Position numbers and translations under genes: made by a program. From Chitinophaga pendula (GTDB lineage: Bacteria; Bacteroidota; Bacteroidia; Chitinophagales; Chitinophagaceae): a stretch of DNA of 64,000 nt. Below are positions 35,479-45,955 of the stretch, piece by piece (position 1 is the stretch's first letter; each line of letters begins with the position of its first letter). Below the pieces are notes generated by a model. That model was not told the origin of the DNA and made no database searches. It saw only the letters and a program-made list of their open reading frames with translations. The stretch is taken from NCBI RefSeq assembly GCF_020386615.1, contig NZ_CP077769.1, positions 6,683,501 to 6,747,500 on the forward strand, in the 5' to 3' direction.

Positions 35479-36357
35479 ATGAAAGTATCCGGATTTACCT
35501 TTGTGCGCAATGCTATTAAGTATGATTACCCCGTTGTGGAAGCAATAAAATCCATTTTACCATTATGCGATGAAGTAGTTGTGAGTGTAGGCAATTCTGA
35601 AGACGATACACTGGGACTGATACAGTCTATTAACTCTCCTAAAATCCGTATTACTCATTCTGTTTGGGATGATTCTTTACGTAAGGATGGTCGTGTGCTG
35701 GCAGTGGAAACAGATAAGGCATATGCCGCGATAAGTGCGGATGCAGATTGGGCTTTTTATATCCAGGCAGACGAGGTCGTACATGAGGATGGATACGAAG
35801 CGATCAGGAACGCTATGATCAAATATAAAGATGATACAAGTGTAGAAGGCCTCTTATTCAACTATGTTCACTTTTATGGCAGTTACGACTATGTAGGAGA
35901 TTCCCGTACCTGGTATCAGCATGAGATCAGGATCGTTCGCAATGATAAACGTATACGTTCTTACCGGGACGCACAGGGATTTCGTAAGGACAATGAAAAA
36001 TTGCATGTAAAGTCTGTAGCTGCGGCTATTTACCACTATGGATGGGTAAAAGACCCCTATCTGCAAGCAAAGAAAACAACCAACTCCCTGCAGTTATATA
36101 ATGGGGAAAATGAAGCTGCTATCAGAGAAAAAGCCAGCCAGGAACTTTATGACTACAACAATATAGATTCCCTGGAACATTTTAAGGGAGTGCATCCCCA
36201 GGTGATGTTACCGCGTATTTCTCAAAAGAACTGGGATTTTAACTTCGATACGAGCCGGAAGAAATTCAGGAAAGTGAAATATGCTATCCTCTATTGGATA
36301 GAGAAAAAGACAGGCAAACGCTTATTTGATTACCGGAACTATAAACTCATCCGATAG
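35479..36357 (+). CDS. Family 2-type glycosyltransferase
   Basis: Predicted cytosolic GT-A glycosyltransferase of 292 residues. The N-terminal nucleotide-sugar region (VSGFTFVRNAIKYDYPVVEAI) and the acidic DxD-like site QADEVVHEDGYE (near residue 95) are present. A conserved HYGWVKDP segment lies at about residue 190. It is the only + strand gene of the polysaccharide cluster and ends 10 bp before the convergent GT4 gene. Donor and acceptor are unknown. Confidence 0.8.
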   Translation: MKVSGFTFVRNAIKYDYPVVEAIKSILPLCDEVVVSVGNSEDDTLGLIQSINSPKIRITHSVWDDSLRKDGRVLAVETDKAYAAISADADWAFYIQADEVVHEDGYEAIRNAMIKYKDDTSVEGLLFNYVHFYGSYDYVGDSRTWYQHEIRIVRNDKRIRSYRDAQGFRKDNEKLHVKSVAAAIYHYGWVKDPYLQAKKTTNSLQLYNGENEAAIREKASQELYDYNNIDSLEHFKGVHPQVMLPRISQKNWDFNFDTSRKKFRKVKYAILYWIEKKTGKRLFDYRNYKLIR

Positions 36358-36367
36358 CACAAGCTGT

Positions 36368-37420
36368 TTAATACAAGCTTCTGTAAATATCGAAATATTG
36401 GCGGGCCGTTTCTTTCCAGCTGAAGGAATGTGCCCGCTCTTTTAATTTTTGTTGAGGTTGATGTGTATGATAATGCTCCATACCCTTGTAAAAGGTGGCT
36501 TGCATATCGTCTGGGTCGAAACTGTTAAAGTAATAGGCTATATCTCCACCAACTTCTGGCAAAGAGGTATAACGGGAGCAAAACACCGGTTTACCCATAT
36601 GCATTGCCTCTACTACCGGAAATCCAAATCCTTCTGCCAGACTCGGGAATACGAACGCTGTACAGTGGGCATAATACCAATATTTCTCCTCTTCTGTAAC
36701 GGTGCCTGTGATCCTGACCCTGTCAGCTACCCCATGATGCCGGGCTTCTTCTATAATCCTGGCCGTATAGGCAGGATCCGCGATGCCTGAAATGATCAAT
36801 TCATATTCATTACCTCTGAGCAGACAAGGCAATACGTGAAAATTCTTTTTGGGGAATACAGTACCGATCGCGAAAAGGAATGGTTGAGTAGGGCGATATC
36901 TGGGAGTATCGAATCCCGGAAATGTTTTCAGTTCGCAGCCGTTTAATACTACGCTGGCTGCCTTATGATCAAGCTGCAGATGTTTCTTTACATCTGCCAT
37001 CACAAAGTGAGAGATGGTTGCAATGTGATCAGATTCATTGATTGTCTGCTGTAGCCTTTTGAGATACTTCCGGATCTTGTGGGGAGGCTTATTTTCGTGT
37101 ATAAAGTTGAGGTCGTGAATGGTAAGTACCCGTTTGGTCTCTTTACGCGTAGGTTTATATTGTGAGCCCTGGAAGCAGGTATGCCACACATCGATATTAC
37201 GATGCGGCGGCATGTAGAATTTGTCTAACAAGTTGACAGTGATATAATGTTGGTCACGGCCGAAGAATCCTTTCTGAAACGGCCACATGTAGAAATGTAT
37301 CTCTTCATTTGTGTGACGTGTTGCAGGATCCAGCAGCGAATATCCAAGATGTTTACCAAATTCAAACAGACCGGTGTTAGGATATTTCATTCTTTCGCAA
37401 TCAAGCACTATTCTATGCAT
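36368..37420 (-). CDS. GT4-family glycosyltransferase
   Basis: GT-B fold glycosyltransferase of 350 residues. The C-terminal donor site contains the E-x7-E motif in SLAEGFGFPVVEAMHMGKPV, and AIGTVFPKKNFHVL is the typical inter-domain segment. The N-terminal acceptor domain has VLTIHDLNFIHE. It belongs to the surface-polysaccharide cluster but is separated from the next gene by 218 bp. The sugar transferred is not known. Confidence 0.87.
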   Translation of the reverse strand: MHRIVLDCERMKYPNTGLFEFGKHLGYSLLDPATRHTNEEIHFYMWPFQKGFFGRDQHYITVNLLDKFYMPPHRNIDVWHTCFQGSQYKPTRKETKRVLTIHDLNFIHENKPPHKIRKYLKRLQQTINESDHIATISHFVMADVKKHLQLDHKAASVVLNGCELKTFPGFDTPRYRPTQPFLFAIGTVFPKKNFHVLPCLLRGNEYELIISGIADPAYTARIIEEARHHGVADRVRITGTVTEEEKYWYYAHCTAFVFPSLAEGFGFPVVEAMHMGKPVFCSRYTSLPEVGGDIAYYFNSFDPDDMQATFYKGMEHYHTHQPQQKLKERAHSFSWKETARQYFDIYRSLY

Positions 37421-37638
37421 TAATATCCGGATTGATCATTGAAAAAACGTTGTTTCGCATAAAGATATGAATGTAGGCCCGTGCTCAGGCCTGCAAATGG
37501 ACAAATTATACTTTTAGGACGCTTTGTTGTAGGTACTTTTTCCTGCCTATATTTCTGAACCTGATCCCGAAAAGGGGATATCATGCTAAGATAAACGAAA
37601 ATTCTAATTCATATCTGTTGACATCTCATTTGACTAAA

Positions 37639-38820
37639 TCAGTGTTCTCCTTTTACTCCAAACACCTGGTCCAGTGTATTATACCTTTGTGAGGTAGCAA
37701 AAAACATGCTGATCGTTTCGCGTGCCCACTGTTGTTGCTGGTTGTATATGTGCTGGTCGGTAAGCAGCTGCATAATATGCGCAGCAAAAGTTTCCGGCTC
37801 GTCACTGACGAGGCAGCCATTCCTGCTTTTATCGGGCATGCCGTCTATGCCTTTGGTATTACAAACCACCGGCAAGCCAAACGAAAGCGCTTCTATCGTC
37901 TTGATCTTAATACCAGTTCCACTAAGCATGGGGCATATAGCTACTTTCGACTGGGCATAATATTGTTCCAAGGTTTCGGCAAATAGCACACGGTCTACAT
38001 TGCTATATTGGCCCGTGACAGAATGGTTGATCCTACCGATCAGACAAATGCGTAAATGAGATGGCAATAGCGGATATACCTTTTCAAAGAACCACGCCGC
38101 AGCTCTGCGGTTGTGAATATTCTCACTGGCTATATATATCAGATCATATTTTTTTTCCACTGCAGGAAGGCGCACATTGTCGAATATTGGCAAGCCCAGC
38201 CGTTGTTTGCTACGGCCAAAATGGCTGAAAATGTACCTTTCTTCGATAGAGAGACACCACGATTCATCAAACATATCCAGCCGTTTCACCTCTTCTTCGA
38301 ATGCTTTGCCTAGCCGGAAGCCTTTTCTATCCATCACCTGAGCGGTGATAAAATCATGGGTATCAATGATCTTATATGCCGTAGTGGCATAGCGGTTATG
38401 TTTGATCAAGTTAGCCCAAGTTACATAGCTGATGATAATATATCCGTATTCCTGCTGCTTTAACAACATGTTAAACGCTTTTCGCATGGCAGGAGTTACA
38501 TTATCAGGTATGGCAGGAGGAATAATACCGAACTTATTTACCGAAAACAAGGCTGGCAGCTTGTGGAGGAAGAAGTATCGTAATTTGTTAGTCTTTTTAT
38601 AGGGTTTTCTGTCCAGTACATACAGGTCGTTCGCAATACCGCTTTCTTTAAATGTTTGTATCTTCTGCTCATCCCATTCTCCCCAGTGGTATTCACTGAC
38701 AAAATCCACCGGGATATTCCGATCTTTAAAGTACTGTAGCAGTTTTAACGGAGGTATATTGTTGCCTGCTGTTTTTTTCAGGGGATTATCAGGCATGAAA
38801 TAGAGAACACGCTTATTCAT
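37639..38820 (-). CDS. Glycosyltransferase, GT-B fold
   Basis: Predicted glycosyltransferase of 393 residues. The C-terminal half has the GT4/GT1-like donor-site signatures ENIHNRRAAAWFFEKVYPLL and GTGIKIKTIEALSFGLPVVC, plus an E-containing GIDG loop. The N-terminus (MNKRVLYFMPDNPLKKTAGN) is a Rossmann start. It is on the same strand as the downstream GT4 gene and 153 bp from the preceding GT2 gene. Its specificity is unknown. Confidence 0.83.
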   Translation of the reverse strand: MNKRVLYFMPDNPLKKTAGNNIPPLKLLQYFKDRNIPVDFVSEYHWGEWDEQKIQTFKESGIANDLYVLDRKPYKKTNKLRYFFLHKLPALFSVNKFGIIPPAIPDNVTPAMRKAFNMLLKQQEYGYIIISYVTWANLIKHNRYATTAYKIIDTHDFITAQVMDRKGFRLGKAFEEEVKRLDMFDESWCLSIEERYIFSHFGRSKQRLGLPIFDNVRLPAVEKKYDLIYIASENIHNRRAAAWFFEKVYPLLPSHLRICLIGRINHSVTGQYSNVDRVLFAETLEQYYAQSKVAICPMLSGTGIKIKTIEALSFGLPVVCNTKGIDGMPDKSRNGCLVSDEPETFAAHIMQLLTDQHIYNQQQQWARETISMFFATSQRYNTLDQVFGVKGEH

Positions 38821-38973
38821 TGCAACAAGGTTTGAACGGCCGTTTCAAAAATCGGACTTTATAATGGTGCAAGTTATTATATAAACTATACTTATTCAAA
38901 ATATCGGGGGACCAGGTAAGGGCACCTACCCGCTGGTAATCTGAAGGCGGGTAGGTTGTATTTTCGTCCGGTA

Positions 38974-39975
38974 TTACTCTACAATGAAACCTTTTCTCTT
39001 TCTTCTGCGAGCCAGGATAAAACCAGGCGTCCTTGCTATGCAAGCCACCAAGAAAGGGCTGTATTTAAAGGTTTTTAATTTTACAGCTATATCATTCCAT
39101 TGTTCTATTGTAGTCATTGAACGTACATTCAATAGTGTATGCCAGTTATGTACGCGCTGCATTACCTTCACAAAGGCATTGTGTAAAGCATTACCTTCAG
39201 GAATCAACAATTCAGTGAATAGCTTATACCCATCAATGTCCCATAGGAAACGCTTCACCCGGCCATAGTTACGAATGATCTCATCATTATTCCGGCTATC
39301 TACCAATGCCTCTGTTAATACTTTTAATTGGCCTTCTCTTCTCATGGTAATCGAGAGTAGCATAAACACGTGCGCATAACATAGGCCTGTAGCACGATCA
39401 TCATACTTTACCTTATCCCAGCTGGACTTGGCGAAGATAAGCGAGCTCAGAAAGCTGAATAGCCCACCCAATGAGCGACAAGCGTCAAAGTAGGCGATCA
39501 GGTCTGCATCGCTGGAAAGATCGAATGTTTTCTTTGTTAGTCGCTCATTGTACCAACTGTCGTAACGTAGTGGGTTCAGGTTGATATCACACTCCGTACG
39601 ACATCCATTATAGATTACTGCTGCATCCGGTCGCTTGATCTCATTCAGAACCAGGCTGATCGCTCCTTCTTTCATGCGGTCATCATCGCCCATATACCAG
39701 CAATATTTACCGGAAGCAATATTGATCACATCCAGGAAGTTCATGTCCGGGCCTAAATTTTGTGCCTGTTTTTTGTAGACGATCTTTACAGGCGATGTTG
39801 CTTTGAATGCAGCAACAGCCTGTTCTGTATCATCAGGAGAGTGATTGTCTGATATACATATCTCTAACACGTCTGTGCATTGCTCTTTCAGAGCCCGTTC
39901 AACTATAGACGTGATATTTTCTATCAAGTATGCGCTACGGTTATAGGTCGGTATACAGATGGAAAGTAATATCAT
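38974..39975 (-). CDS. Family 2 glycosyltransferase
   Basis: GT-A glycosyltransferase of 333 residues. The N-terminus LLSICIPTYNRSAYLIENI is the classic GT2 start. ISDNHSPDDTEQ and the metal site MGDDDRMKEGA (DDD near residues 97-99) follow. Its ATG overlaps the stop of the NeuB-family gene by 4 bp, indicating coupling. The C-terminus is basic (RRRKRKGF), suggesting membrane association. Sugar and acceptor are unknown. Confidence 0.88.
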   Translation of the reverse strand: MILLSICIPTYNRSAYLIENITSIVERALKEQCTDVLEICISDNHSPDDTEQAVAAFKATSPVKIVYKKQAQNLGPDMNFLDVINIASGKYCWYMGDDDRMKEGAISLVLNEIKRPDAAVIYNGCRTECDINLNPLRYDSWYNERLTKKTFDLSSDADLIAYFDACRSLGGLFSFLSSLIFAKSSWDKVKYDDRATGLCYAHVFMLLSITMRREGQLKVLTEALVDSRNNDEIIRNYGRVKRFLWDIDGYKLFTELLIPEGNALHNAFVKVMQRVHNWHTLLNVRSMTTIEQWNDIAVKLKTFKYSPFLVACIARTPGFILARRRKRKGFIVE

Positions 39976-41069
39976 ATTCCTCGTTCGTAAATTAATTTCC
40001 TTAAGGATTCTACTTTGGCATATGGAGAATCGATATCATCGATCATTACGGACGCATCCTGGCCGATCGCCTTCACCAGCGTCTCGTTGTTCTTTATCTC
40101 GCGGCAGGAAAGCTGACCTTTCTGTAAAGGTACTGCCATGTAAAAGTCATCATCAAAAGTTTCATGATTGATAACATAACCAGCAGGGAGGTCGCGTTTT
40201 GCATACACACCTCTTACAAGCGCATCGAGATACGTGATTTCTTTTTCCGGGGGAATACGTTTCGCCGTACCAGGAGCTCCGCACATTTCTTTTGCTTTCT
40301 TGAATGCCTTGAACCATACATCTACCTGCTCCGGTAATGAGCAATAAGGTGATACGGGGATGCCATCATCTTCAATGTCTATATGTCGCTCGAAGGTACG
40401 TGCGCCTTTAGCATAGGCCATCATGATAGAGGAGGTCCAATCATGATATTCATGTGTTGAAAAGCCGATCACCAGGTCAGGATATCTATTTCTCAGGAAA
40501 TCAATCTGGTTAAGCTCCAGCTCACGATCTTCTGAAGGATAGATAGACACACAGTGATTGATAGCTAGTGGAATATTGCGATTGGTGAAATATGCAACGA
40601 AATCATCCATATCCTTCAGAGAGGCTCCTCCAGTAGACACGATCACGGGTTTCTTGGTTTTGCCGATATGTTCCAGCAGTGGCCAGTCATTCAGATCAGA
40701 GCTGGCTACCTTAAAAATAGGCAGGTCCAGTTCGTCACAGAAGTTTACTGAATCCTCATCAAATGCGGTAGCCATAGGAATACAGCCATTATCTTTGATG
40801 GCATTGATGAGTATCTTATAATCCGCTTTGCTCATTTTGGTATCCAGTGTTTTCTTTATATACCGGATGTCAGTTCTATTCCGGAAATCCTTATGGATAA
40901 AGCGGTCTACATCTCTGAATTGAAGTTTGATAGCAGCTTTAACGTTGTTGAATCTTACTACCTGCGAAAACTGTTCTATGATCTTTAACCCACGGGCCAC
41001 GCTTCCCCAGTGGTTGTTGGCCACTTCCAATATGAACAGATCTTCAAAAACCTCATTCTTATTTTTCAT
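39972..41069 (-). CDS. NeuB-family (N-acetylneuraminate/legionaminate-type) synthase
   Basis: Cytosolic TIM-barrel synthase of 365 residues that condenses PEP with an aldose to make a nonulosonate-type sugar. NeuB features are present: EVANNHWGSVARGLKII at the N-terminus, FKVASSDLNDWPLL, STGGASLKDMDDF, and GFSTHEYHDWTSSIMMAYAKGA with FERHIDIED. A C-terminal SAF domain follows (about residues 290-350). No NeuA cytidylyltransferase or NeuC epimerase is in the cluster, so the exact product is open. Confidence 0.85.
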   Translation of the reverse strand: MKNKNEVFEDLFILEVANNHWGSVARGLKIIEQFSQVVRFNNVKAAIKLQFRDVDRFIHKDFRNRTDIRYIKKTLDTKMSKADYKILINAIKDNGCIPMATAFDEDSVNFCDELDLPIFKVASSDLNDWPLLEHIGKTKKPVIVSTGGASLKDMDDFVAYFTNRNIPLAINHCVSIYPSEDRELELNQIDFLRNRYPDLVIGFSTHEYHDWTSSIMMAYAKGARTFERHIDIEDDGIPVSPYCSLPEQVDVWFKAFKKAKEMCGAPGTAKRIPPEKEITYLDALVRGVYAKRDLPAGYVINHETFDDDFYMAVPLQKGQLSCREIKNNETLVKAIGQDASVMIDDIDSPYAKVESLRKLIYERGI

Positions 41070-41074
41070 ATAGG

Positions 41075-41701
41075 CTAGTTGTTTATTAGTTCTATAATGT
41101 CCAATGGCTTATTAATACGATGTGTCATAGATGTTACTGCTCCAAAGCCATAAGAAGCAAATACAAATGTAATATTATTTTTCTCTGCGGCTGACTGGTC
41201 GTGTATAGTATCACCTATCAGTAAAGTATACTTATTATCCAATGATTCCCTATCTATGATATTAGCTACCATACTGTCTTTGCTCGTATAAGCCGGTTGC
41301 ACGGAGTCAATGCAGTAAATGTTGGTAAAGTAGTGCGCTATATCAAGATGCCGAAGTATCAGTTGCGTCGGTACTGCTCTTTTATTGGTGGAAATAAATA
41401 GCTTTTTCCCTGCTTTATGTAACGTCGTGATCACCTCATGCATACCTTCATACAGGCGACAGGTAGCATATTCCAATCCGTCATAACGTTGCTGATAGGC
41501 CTGGACAAAACGGTGGATCACATCCTCATCCTGCTCGCCGGAGACCTGTACGAATATATTACGCATTGGAGGTCCTACCAAGGCACGTATGCTTTGATCG
41601 TTAGTACGATTGTATACAGACTGATAAGCAAAGTCAAATGCATTCTGGATCCCTTCACTTGAATCAATGATAGTACCATCCAGATCAAATAATACATTCA
41701 T
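41075..41701 (-). CDS. HAD-family phosphatase, Gph-like
   Basis: Haloacid-dehalogenase hydrolase of 208 residues. Motif I is FDLDGTIIDSS (residues 5-15), motif II is FISTNKRA, and motif IV is LLIGDTIHDQSAAEKN. The alpha-helical cap lies between motifs I and II, as in phosphoglycolate phosphatase. It lies 2 bp from the ThDP gene and 5 bp from the NeuB-family gene, so it may remove a phosphate from a sugar intermediate of this pathway. Confidence 0.85.
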   Translation of the reverse strand: MNVLFDLDGTIIDSSEGIQNAFDFAYQSVYNRTNDQSIRALVGPPMRNIFVQVSGEQDEDVIHRFVQAYQQRYDGLEYATCRLYEGMHEVITTLHKAGKKLFISTNKRAVPTQLILRHLDIAHYFTNIYCIDSVQPAYTSKDSMVANIIDRESLDNKYTLLIGDTIHDQSAAEKNNITFVFASYGFGAVTSMTHRINKPLDIIELINN

Positions 41702-41702
41702 A

Positions 41703-43502
41703 TTAGAAAGCTTTTAATGGAATGATCATATTGGATTCCAACTCCTCTTTGCTCAGGAATGGGAACATATCTTCCAGCGGAGCAGATACCATCCTGCCAT
41801 CAGGTAATTGTTTGGAACTTAACTTCGGTTCAAATAGTTGCTCCGGATCCAGTTTTACATTGCAGAGTACCGGTCCTTCCATCTGGAGTACCTGTTTAAC
41901 CTGTTCCTGGAAATCGAACTGGTCGATGGTAAAAGATGGGATACCGTATGCCTGGCCGATCTTTTCCATATCCGGAAAGCTCACACCACTACCGGCATGG
42001 CTACCTACGGATAAGCCAAAGAAATTCTGTTGAGTTGATTTGATAGACAGGTAACCGGCATTATCCAGTATAAATATTTTAATATTCCAGCGGTGATGTG
42101 CCAGCGTTTGCAATTCCTGTATGTTCATTTGTACACTTCCATCTCCTGCCAGACAGATGATACGTTTTTCCGGTGCGGCAACGGCGGCGCCAATGGCAGC
42201 AGGCAGATCATAGCCCATCGAAGCACAACCGGAATTACTGAATAACCGTTGTCCTGGCTTGATCTGTGAGGTTTGGAAGGTAACGATGCAGGCAGTAGCA
42301 TCACCACATACGATCACATCATTACCATCCAGCTGTTGTTGCAGCTCGTGCAGGAAGTGGTAAGGATTGATAGGTTTGTGGGGGTCTTTATGGTGTGGAA
42401 GTACAAGTGGGTATTTTTCCTTTCGTTCCTTACACCAGAGCAGCCATCCGCTATATTTCCCTTTATCGAAAGCTGTGGTTTTCAGTGCCGATACCAATGC
42501 CTCCAGGAAATCTTTCGCATCATATTGCAAAGGCATATCAGCCTTGGTAATAGGCTTTTTCAGTTCGGCGCCGTCGATGTCTACATGTATCTTGTATGCC
42601 TCTCTCGCAAAGTTTTCCCAGTTATAGCTTACCTGGCGGATGGGCATCCTGCTGCCTATGATCAGGGCCAGGTCTGCGTTTTGAACGGCAAAGTTGCCCG
42701 AACGATCGCCGATAGAGCCTTGTTTGCCTACATATTGCGGATGATCATAATGGATGATATCGTGTGTCCAGGCGGTGGTAACTGGAATGCCCAGCAGCTC
42801 GATCGCTTCATAAAAAGCATTAAGCCCGTTGGCCAGACGTACGCCTGTACTACCGATGATAACTGGTCGCTGTGCACTTTTCAAACGTGCGACCACTGCT
42901 TCCACATCTTTTTGCAGAGAAGCGTTTAATGGTTGCTCCTCCGTTGGGGTGTAGCCGGAGAGTGTATGCTCATCTATCACGGCCGACTGTACATCTACCG
43001 GAATATCCAGCCACACAGGGCCTGGTCTTCCGTGACTGGCGAGATAGATCGCCTTTTCCAGGTGATAACGGATGCTTTCTGGCTCGGTTACAGTTACCGC
43101 ATATTTAGTGATATCTTTTACCATTGCTACGATATCCACTTCCTGATCTCCCAGTTGCCGCAGTCCGGGGATATTGTAGGTACCCATCATGGTTTCGCGT
43201 TTCACTTGTCCGGATATTACGATCATAGGGATCGAATCTGTATAGGCGCCAAACACACCATTGAGGGCGTTAATACCTCCTGGACCCGTAGTCACATTCA
43301 GGATTGCAGGTTTGTTGGTAACCCTGGCATATCCTTCTGCGGCCATAGCAGATGCCTGTTCGTGATGATTACATATAAAATGAAGCCCTTGTACACGCCC
43401 CACGGCATCGTTAAGGTGCATAGCGCCGCCACCGGTTACCAGAAACACGGTATCTATACCATGGTCCTTCAGGGTGGAAAATATGTAGTTAGATAATTTC
43501 AT
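41703..43502 (-). CDS. ThDP-dependent enzyme, acetolactate synthase-like (possible YerE type)
   Basis: Enzyme of 599 residues with three ThDP-family domains. The catalytic glutamate is in CNHHEQASAMAAEGYAR (near residue 50). The central FAD/DHS-like domain follows, and the pyrophosphate motif is GDGSVQMN...LDNAGY at about 440-475. The ATG at 43502 is chosen over a TTG three codons upstream. In Yersinia, YerE adds an acetyl unit from pyruvate to a CDP-4-keto-3,6-dideoxyhexose. A similar role fits the rfbFGH genes beside it, but is inferred. Confidence 0.85.
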   Translation of the reverse strand: MKLSNYIFSTLKDHGIDTVFLVTGGGAMHLNDAVGRVQGLHFICNHHEQASAMAAEGYARVTNKPAILNVTTGPGGINALNGVFGAYTDSIPMIVISGQVKRETMMGTYNIPGLRQLGDQEVDIVAMVKDITKYAVTVTEPESIRYHLEKAIYLASHGRPGPVWLDIPVDVQSAVIDEHTLSGYTPTEEQPLNASLQKDVEAVVARLKSAQRPVIIGSTGVRLANGLNAFYEAIELLGIPVTTAWTHDIIHYDHPQYVGKQGSIGDRSGNFAVQNADLALIIGSRMPIRQVSYNWENFAREAYKIHVDIDGAELKKPITKADMPLQYDAKDFLEALVSALKTTAFDKGKYSGWLLWCKERKEKYPLVLPHHKDPHKPINPYHFLHELQQQLDGNDVIVCGDATACIVTFQTSQIKPGQRLFSNSGCASMGYDLPAAIGAAVAAPEKRIICLAGDGSVQMNIQELQTLAHHRWNIKIFILDNAGYLSIKSTQQNFFGLSVGSHAGSGVSFPDMEKIGQAYGIPSFTIDQFDFQEQVKQVLQMEGPVLCNVKLDPEQLFEPKLSSKQLPDGRMVSAPLEDMFPFLSKEELESNMIIPLKAF

Positions 43503-43559
43503 CTTTATCAATTTGGAATAGCATATTGTATATCAACTCAAATAAGGCGACATAGGTAC

Positions 43560-44630
43560 TCAGGCAGATGTACGCTTATAAAACAGTTGTGTCTTTAATA
43601 TTGATTCGGCTAGCGAGGTATATACGCCTAATCCCAGTGTCGACTTGGCCAGGTCAACATTGGGTACATACCGCTCTGCCGGCTGATCGGGTACCGGTGT
43701 ACCTAATATCTTCACTTGTATGGAAGTATTCAATGCACCTACTTCCCGTGCCAGTGCTCCGATAGTATAATCTTCATCAGACCCCACATTGTAAGGGGTA
43801 TTGTTTTTACCTTTTAACAGGATCGTCCAAAGCCAGATAGCCAGATCCGCTGCATATAGATAAGAACGATAAGGGGTACCATCCCCCTTGATTATAATAT
43901 CCTCTCCCCGCAGCACATTACCGATAAAATTGCCGATGGCAAAATGTTTGTCCAATGGCAGGTAAGGGCCTACAAAGGCAAAACATCGCGCGATCTTTAC
44001 CGGTACACCATATTGCTGGTGATATAATGAGCAATACAGTTCCGCGATCTTTTTCCCTTCACCATAAGCGATTGCGGACCCCGAAAGGTTACTATTTGCC
44101 GGAAAACTTTCCGTTTCTTTAACATGAGTAACCGTAGGAGGTTGTTTGCCATAGACAGCACCGGAGCTGGTGAAAAGTAACCCTTCCAGTGGTTGCTGGC
44201 TGGCGAAATCCAGTATACGCCGCATACCATCGATAATGGTATTGAGCATCAGCAACGGTTGAGCCGAATTCAGCGCCGCATCCGCAGCGGTTGCGGCATG
44301 AATGATGTAGTGAAAGGTCCGATCCCGGAAATCTATCGTTTGTATATCTCCTTGCAGGAAATGTACGCCCGCTGTGGTACGGTACCGGGGGTAGCTATCC
44401 AGAAATGCTGCCGGGTCACGGCTGAGTACCGTGATCTGTGCATCCAGTTGTAGTCGTTCGTTGATGTAAACAAATGTTTCCAGCATCCATTTGCCGAAAA
44501 AACCGGTACCCCCGGTAAGCAGGATATGTTTCCCACGGACCGGCGTCCATAGGCCCACTGTATGCTGTAGTACGTGTGACAGATCATCAGCGGCTATCCC
44601 GTTCACATTATTGTTGTTTAACGAACTCAC
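43560..44630 (-). CDS. NAD-dependent epimerase/dehydratase (extended SDR)
   Basis: Nucleotide-sugar SDR of 356 residues. [10 protein letters not shown] (residues 39-48) binds NAD, SSGAVYG carries the catalytic Ser, and the YxxxK pair is YGEGK. The start is a GTG at 44630 inside the end of rfbH; another GTG at 44606 is possible. By position after rfbH it could reduce or epimerise the CDP-4-keto-3,6-dideoxysugar or its branched product, like RfbJ or YerF. Confidence 0.83.
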   Translation of the reverse strand: MSSLNNNNVNGIAADDLSHVLQHTVGLWTPVRGKHILLTGGTGFFGKWMLETFVYINERLQLDAQITVLSRDPAAFLDSYPRYRTTAGVHFLQGDIQTIDFRDRTFHYIIHAATAADAALNSAQPLLMLNTIIDGMRRILDFASQQPLEGLLFTSSGAVYGKQPPTVTHVKETESFPANSNLSGSAIAYGEGKKIAELYCSLYHQQYGVPVKIARCFAFVGPYLPLDKHFAIGNFIGNVLRGEDIIIKGDGTPYRSYLYAADLAIWLWTILLKGKNNTPYNVGSDEDYTIGALAREVGALNTSIQVKILGTPVPDQPAERYVPNVDLAKSTLGLGVYTSLAESILKTQLFYKRTSA

Positions 44631-45948
44631 TGATCTTGCCTATGATATAATGATAATGTTCTTCCTGTAAGCCAGGCCAAACGCCCAGCCAGAAAGAACG
44701 ATTCATGATGATGTCCGAATTCTCCAGGTCTCCAACCCTGCGGTACGGTATATCTTTGTAAGCTGGCTGCCGTAACAGATTCCCACCAAAGAAAAGACGA
44801 GTGCCGATCTTATTGGTTTCCAGGTACTCTACCAGTTTGTTACGGTCTACAGGACTACCCTCCCGCACTGTCAGCATAAAACCGAACCAGCTGGGATCTG
44901 CGTGAGGAGTTGCTTCCGGAAGGATGAAATGTTCCTCCAGTGGTTGCAGCATAGATTTCAGCAATATGTGATTCTCCCGCCGCTGTTGCACAAAATGATC
45001 CGCTTTCGTCAGCTGGCTGAGTCCGACAGCAGCCTGCATATCGGTTACTTTCAGGTTAAAACCGATATGGGAATAGGTGTATTTGTGGTCATATCCTTCT
45101 GGCAATTGGCCTAGCTGCCAGCAGAAACGTTTCCCGCAGGTGTTATCTGCACCCGGTGCACACCAGCAATCTCTTCCCCAGTCCCGGAAACTTTCCGCTA
45201 TTTTCTTCAGTTGCGCATTGTTGATGAGCACTGCACCGCCTTCTCCCATGGTGATATGGTGAGCCGGATAAAAAGACAGCGTGGCCAGGTCGCCGAATGT
45301 GCCTGTCTTTTTATCACGATAAGTCGCCCCTAGAGAGTCACAGTCATCTTCTATTACCCAGAGATTGTATTGCTTGGCTATCTGCATTACTACATCCAGG
45401 TTGAAGGGATTACCTAAGGCATGAGCGATCATGATCGCTTTTGTCTTAGGGGAGATGGCAGCTTCAATATCCTCAGCTTTGATATTGTATGTAGGAATAT
45501 CAACGTCCACGAATACCGGAATACAGCCAAATTGTATCATCGGGTTGACTGTTGTGGGAAATCCTGCTGCTACCGTGATCACTTCGTCGCCGGGACGAAG
45601 TGCACGCTCTCCTAGTTTGGGAGAGGTCAGCGTATAAAATGCCAGCAGGTTGGCAGATGAGCCTGAGTTCACCAGCAGGGAATAACGGCTCCCGAAGAAA
45701 CGTGGTAATTCCCGCTCAAACTCAACACTAAAACGACCGGCAGTAAGCCATCCGTCCATCATCGCTTCGATTCCCCATAAGATATCGTCTTCATCAATGA
45801 TCTTACCAGTCACAGGAATATAATCCTGACCCGGAACGATAGTACGGCGGATATTTTTTCCAAACGCTCCTACCAGAGCTGATCTCAGCCCCTCGTCTGC
45901 CAGATTTCGTTGCTGCACGGATTTCAATATCTCAAGTGCTTTTGTCAT
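44608..45948 (-). CDS. rfbH: CDP-6-deoxy-4-hexulose 3-dehydrase (E1)
   Basis: PMP-dependent, iron-sulfur enzyme of 446 residues that removes the C3 hydroxyl of CDP-4-keto-6-deoxyglucose. The internal-aldimine lysine of the aminotransferase fold is replaced by His in [15 protein letters not shown], the hallmark of E1. The [2Fe-2S] cysteines lie in [17 protein letters not shown]. The [11 protein letters not shown] segment binds the cofactor phosphate. It starts 7 bp after rfbG. The partner reductase E3 is not in this window. Confidence 0.94.
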   Translation of the reverse strand: MTKALEILKSVQQRNLADEGLRSALVGAFGKNIRRTIVPGQDYIPVTGKIIDEDDILWGIEAMMDGWLTAGRFSVEFERELPRFFGSRYSLLVNSGSSANLLAFYTLTSPKLGERALRPGDEVITVAAGFPTTVNPMIQFGCIPVFVDVDIPTYNIKAEDIEAAISPKTKAIMIAHALGNPFNLDVVMQIAKQYNLWVIEDDCDSLGATYRDKKTGTFGDLATLSFYPAHHITMGEGGAVLINNAQLKKIAESFRDWGRDCWCAPGADNTCGKRFCWQLGQLPEGYDHKYTYSHIGFNLKVTDMQAAVGLSQLTKADHFVQQRRENHILLKSMLQPLEEHFILPEATPHADPSWFGFMLTVREGSPVDRNKLVEYLETNKIGTRLFFGGNLLRQPAYKDIPYRRVGDLENSDIIMNRSFWLGVWPGLQEEHYHYIIGKISEFVKQQ

Positions 45949-45955
45949 CTGCTAT

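Noticed and set aside
38813..39043. 76-codon - strand open frame between two glycosyltransferases
   Set aside because: Overlaps the end of the GT2 gene in another frame and has no family resemblance.
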